Origin: JAAYAN01 sp964437215
GTDB taxonomy: Bacteria > Bacteroidota > Ignavibacteria > Ignavibacteriales > Melioribacteraceae
Reading direction: 5' to 3'
DNA: 14,603 nucleotides
Assembly (NCBI GenBank): GCA_964437215.1
Contig: CAYTFZ010000070.1
Coordinates: 1 to 14,603 of the forward strand
The translations under genes were made by a program, and so were the position numbers. Of the stretch, positions 13,897 to 14,603 are shown piece by piece (position 1 is the first letter of the stretch; each line of letters starts with the position of its first letter). The notes under the pieces are model-generated. The model was not told the origin of the DNA. It did no database searches and was given only the letters and a program-made list of their open reading frames with translations.

Positions 13897-14603
13897 TTAT
13901 GGAACCAAATAACCGTATTTTTCAAAAATGCTTTTACATTCGCTGCTGAAAACGAATTTTAGGAATTTTGCAGCTTCGGGATTATCCTTCCCCGTTTTTA
14001 AAAGAACTAAAGATTGTTCTATAGGAGTGTAACTTTCAGTGTCGAGCTCAAAATATTTACCTTTCATTTCGGGAGATATTGCCAAAGAGAGAGCAATGAA
14101 TGCAGCTTCGGCATTACCGGTTTTTGCAAACTGGGCTGCCTGCGAAATATTGTCGGCGTACACAATTTTATCTTTTACTTTACCAAAAAGATTGTAATGT
14201 TTCAAACATTGTAAAGCCCTTTCGCCGTAAGGCGCTAACTCGGGTTTTGCAATTGAAATCCTGTTAACCGATTTATCCGCGAGAATTTCTATCCCTTTTG
14301 AAACATCAACCATATTGCTCCAAAGTACAAGTTTACCCAGTACGTAGGTTTTTACTTCGCCGTATATAAGATTATCATCTTTTAATTTCTGCGGAAACTT
14401 CTTATCCGCCGCCATAAAAATGTCAAAATCTGCTCCATTTGTAATTTGCTGATACAATGTGCCCGATGAACCCAGGCTAATCACAATTTTAGTTTCCGGA
14501 TTCTGCTTTTCGTATTTTGTCTTAATTTCCTCAATAACAAAATTAAGATTTGCGGCAGCGGCAATTTTAACAGTTTGTGCTTTTAGATTAAGGCTTAGTA
14601 CCA
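13897..14603 (-). CDS. modA: Molybdate-binding periplasmic protein ModA (5' end beyond window)
   Basis: The reading frame runs open to the window edge. Its visible N-terminus (VLSLNLKAQ, then TVKIAAAANLNFVIEEIK) is the end of a signal peptide and the first strand of ModA, so only the start of the signal is missing. A GTG at 14482-14484 is internal and not a start. Ligand-loop motifs are AAAANL, LGSSGTLYQQI, ADFDIFMAAD, KPELAPYGERALQCL and GNAEAAFIALS. The first loop has Asn where E. coli ModA has Ser (AAASL), as in the Azotobacter ModA2-like branch. APYG and the Gln-rich NISQAAQFAKTGNAEA support that branch too. The protein captures molybdate (or tungstate) in the periplasm for ModB-ModC. Any promoter or molybdenum-cofactor riboswitch would lie outside the window. 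Confidence 0.93.
   Translation of the reverse strand, partial: VLSLNLKAQTVKIAAAANLNFVIEEIKTKYEKQNPETKIVISLGSSGTLYQQITNGADFDIFMAADKKFPQKLKDDNLIYGEVKTYVLGKLVLWSNMVDVSKGIEILADKSVNRISIAKPELAPYGERALQCLKHYNLFGKVKDKIVYADNISQAAQFAKTGNAEAAFIALSLAISPEMKGKYFELDTESYTPIEQSLVLLKTGKDNPEAAKFLKFVFSSECKSIFEKYGYLVP

Noticed and set aside
14482..14484. GTG as start of modA
   Set aside because: The frame continues upstream to the window edge with the end of a signal peptide and the first ligand-binding loop, so this GTG is an internal valine codon.

Overview
This is an AT-rich stretch of bacterial chromosome. It encodes lipopolysaccharide (Kdo) synthesis and export genes, so the cell is Gram-negative. TTG and GTG starts, purine-rich ribosome binding sites in front of only some genes, LptC and a small cytochrome that are lipoproteins, and the overall protein style suggest the Bacteroidota/Ignavibacteria side of the tree. 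That placement is an impression from the protein sequences, not a computed result. Two blocks of exactly 100 N mark scaffold gaps, as in a draft or metagenome assembly. The first interrupts lptA; the second lies between genes.

Left part (1-8359). A ComM/YifB-type AAA+ protein lies on the minus strand. It is divergent from a long plus-strand series: membrane acyltransferase, ruvB, kdsA, kdsD, lptC, lptA, lptB. Apart from one spacer the genes abut or overlap, so one operon is likely. KdsD and KdsA supply arabinose-5-phosphate and Kdo-8-phosphate for the LPS inner core. LptB is the ATPase of the LPS extraction pump, LptC its inner-membrane-anchored periplasmic partner, and LptA the periplasmic bridge. 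The phosphatase gene kdsC, often found between kdsD and lptC, is absent here. The kdsA-kdsD spacer carries an unusual array of GAGTAAG repeats followed by their inverted copies.

Middle part (8360-11919). There are two plus-strand genes, a GNAT/FemAB-like (CelD/BcsL-type) acyltransferase and a DUF418 membrane protein. They converge on two small minus-strand genes, an 88-residue protein of unknown function and a 77-residue di-haem c-type cytochrome lipoprotein. Several hairpins lie between these genes.

Right part (11920-14603). A minus-strand molybdate uptake operon reads modA (5' end cut by the window edge), a stand-alone two-Mop-domain protein, modB and modC. ModC has only one short TOBE domain, so the separate di-Mop protein may supply the oxyanion-binding or regulatory function.

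I found no CRISPR array, transposase, tRNA or rRNA. Nothing here is clearly a new defence or mobile system. The most unusual DNA is the GAGTAAG/CTTACTC array at 4794-4902.
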